Positions 63,846 to 64,000 of a DNA stretch of 64,000 bases are shown one piece after another. The notes beneath the pieces were generated by a model, which ran no database searches, was not told where the DNA came from, and was given only the letters and a program-made list of their open reading frames with translations. The stretch is from contig DGTC01000039.1 in NCBI GenBank assembly GCA_002394205.1, positions 1 through 64,000 of the forward strand. The letters run 5' to 3'. The position numbers were made by a program, and so were the translations under genes. This DNA comes from Lachnospira sp. UBA4346. GTDB taxonomy: Bacteria > Bacillota > Clostridia > Lachnospirales > Lachnospiraceae. Every line of letters starts with the position of its first letter. The stretch's first letter is position 1.

Positions 63846-63881
63846 ATTTTATTTGATGTAATATAAATACAAATTACATTT

Positions 63882-64000
63882 CTACTTCTGTGGAACCTCT
63901 AAAATTGCGCCTCTGTTACCTGACGTAACCATAGCTGCATAACGCTTTAAATAACCAGTTGTAACCTTAGGTTCTCTTGGCTGCCATTTTGCTCTTCTCG
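63882..64000 (-). CDS. ilvD: Dihydroxy-acid dehydratase, C-terminal fragment
   Basis: The last 39 codons are visible, reading RRAKWQPREPKVTTGYLKRY and then AAMVTSGNRGAILEVPQK before TAG. The KWQPREP and TSGNRGAIL motifs are the conserved IlvD C-terminus. It makes 2-keto acids for valine and isoleucine. The gene continues past the right edge, and ilvB follows after 164 bases. Confidence 0.95.
   Translation of the reverse strand, partial: RRAKWQPREPKVTTGYLKRYAAMVTSGNRGAILEVPQK

Overview
This window comes from a low-GC Gram-positive bacterium. Protein sequences and gene order point to the Clostridia, most likely a motile member of the Lachnospiraceae (Roseburia, Lachnospira or Butyrivibrio type); I cannot name the genus. 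Every gene I can support lies on the minus strand, so the biology reads from position 64000 down to 1. I see no tRNA, rRNA, CRISPR array, insertion sequence or prophage.

Reading right to left: (1) 64000-57800 is amino-acid metabolism. It holds the end of ilvD, then ilvB, a serC-serA operon with a strong promoter and its own terminator, a DUF1015 gene behind a structured leader, and an alpha/beta-hydrolase. (2) 56800-51800 holds a divergent glycogen-branching-enzyme homologue with a coiled-coil tail next to an MscS channel, then an overlapping pair: a VTC-domain protein (polyphosphate-polymerase family) and a DUF4956 membrane protein. (3) 51600-45900 resembles the Bacillus yrzL-yrrK-yrzB-yrrL-yrrM-yrrO locus: ireB, ruvX, DUF1292, [rnj, ylbF], a short MltG-like gene, trmR and trhP. 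(4) 45850-41260 has sigK without a pro-sequence, an Xaa-Pro aminopeptidase, an unknown anchored protein and a degenerate PilT-like ATPase. (5) 41260-35250 is comM-dprA-topA from one promoter, then codY with its own promoter and terminator.

(6) 35190-250 is one very long fla/che operon: flgB flgC fliE fliF fliG fliH fliI fliJ motE-like fliK flgD TIGR02530 flgE flbD motA motB fliL fliM fliY cheY fliO fliP fliQ fliR flhB flhA flhF flhG pilZ cheB cheA cheW cheC cheD, a small membrane protein, fliA (sigma-D), fapA, a small unknown, a SwrB-like gene and a YceG-like gene. (7) rpsB begins at 89 behind its own sigma-A promoter. The order topA-codY-flgB...cheC-cheD-sigD-swrB-rpsB matches Bacillus subtilis, so this is an old, vertically inherited block with lineage-specific additions.

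The fla/che operon encodes the rod base, MS ring, switch, export gate and ATPase, hook and hook-length control, stator, most of the chemotaxis phosphorelay and adaptation machinery, a probable c-di-GMP sensor, and the sigma factor expected to drive late flagellar genes located elsewhere. Flagellin, filament cap, hook-filament junction proteins, FlgM, CheR and receptors are not here. Most genes overlap or lie within 30 bases of each other, but four strong intercistronic hairpins split the operon. The most unusual items are the non-coding elements (a possible pseudoknot before flgB, a hairpin masking the sigK ribosome site, a dyad over the serC promoter, the DUF1015 leader, mutually exclusive pairings at rpsB, and direct repeats before the VTC gene) and two enzyme homologues that have lost key catalytic residues (PilT-like and GlgB-like).
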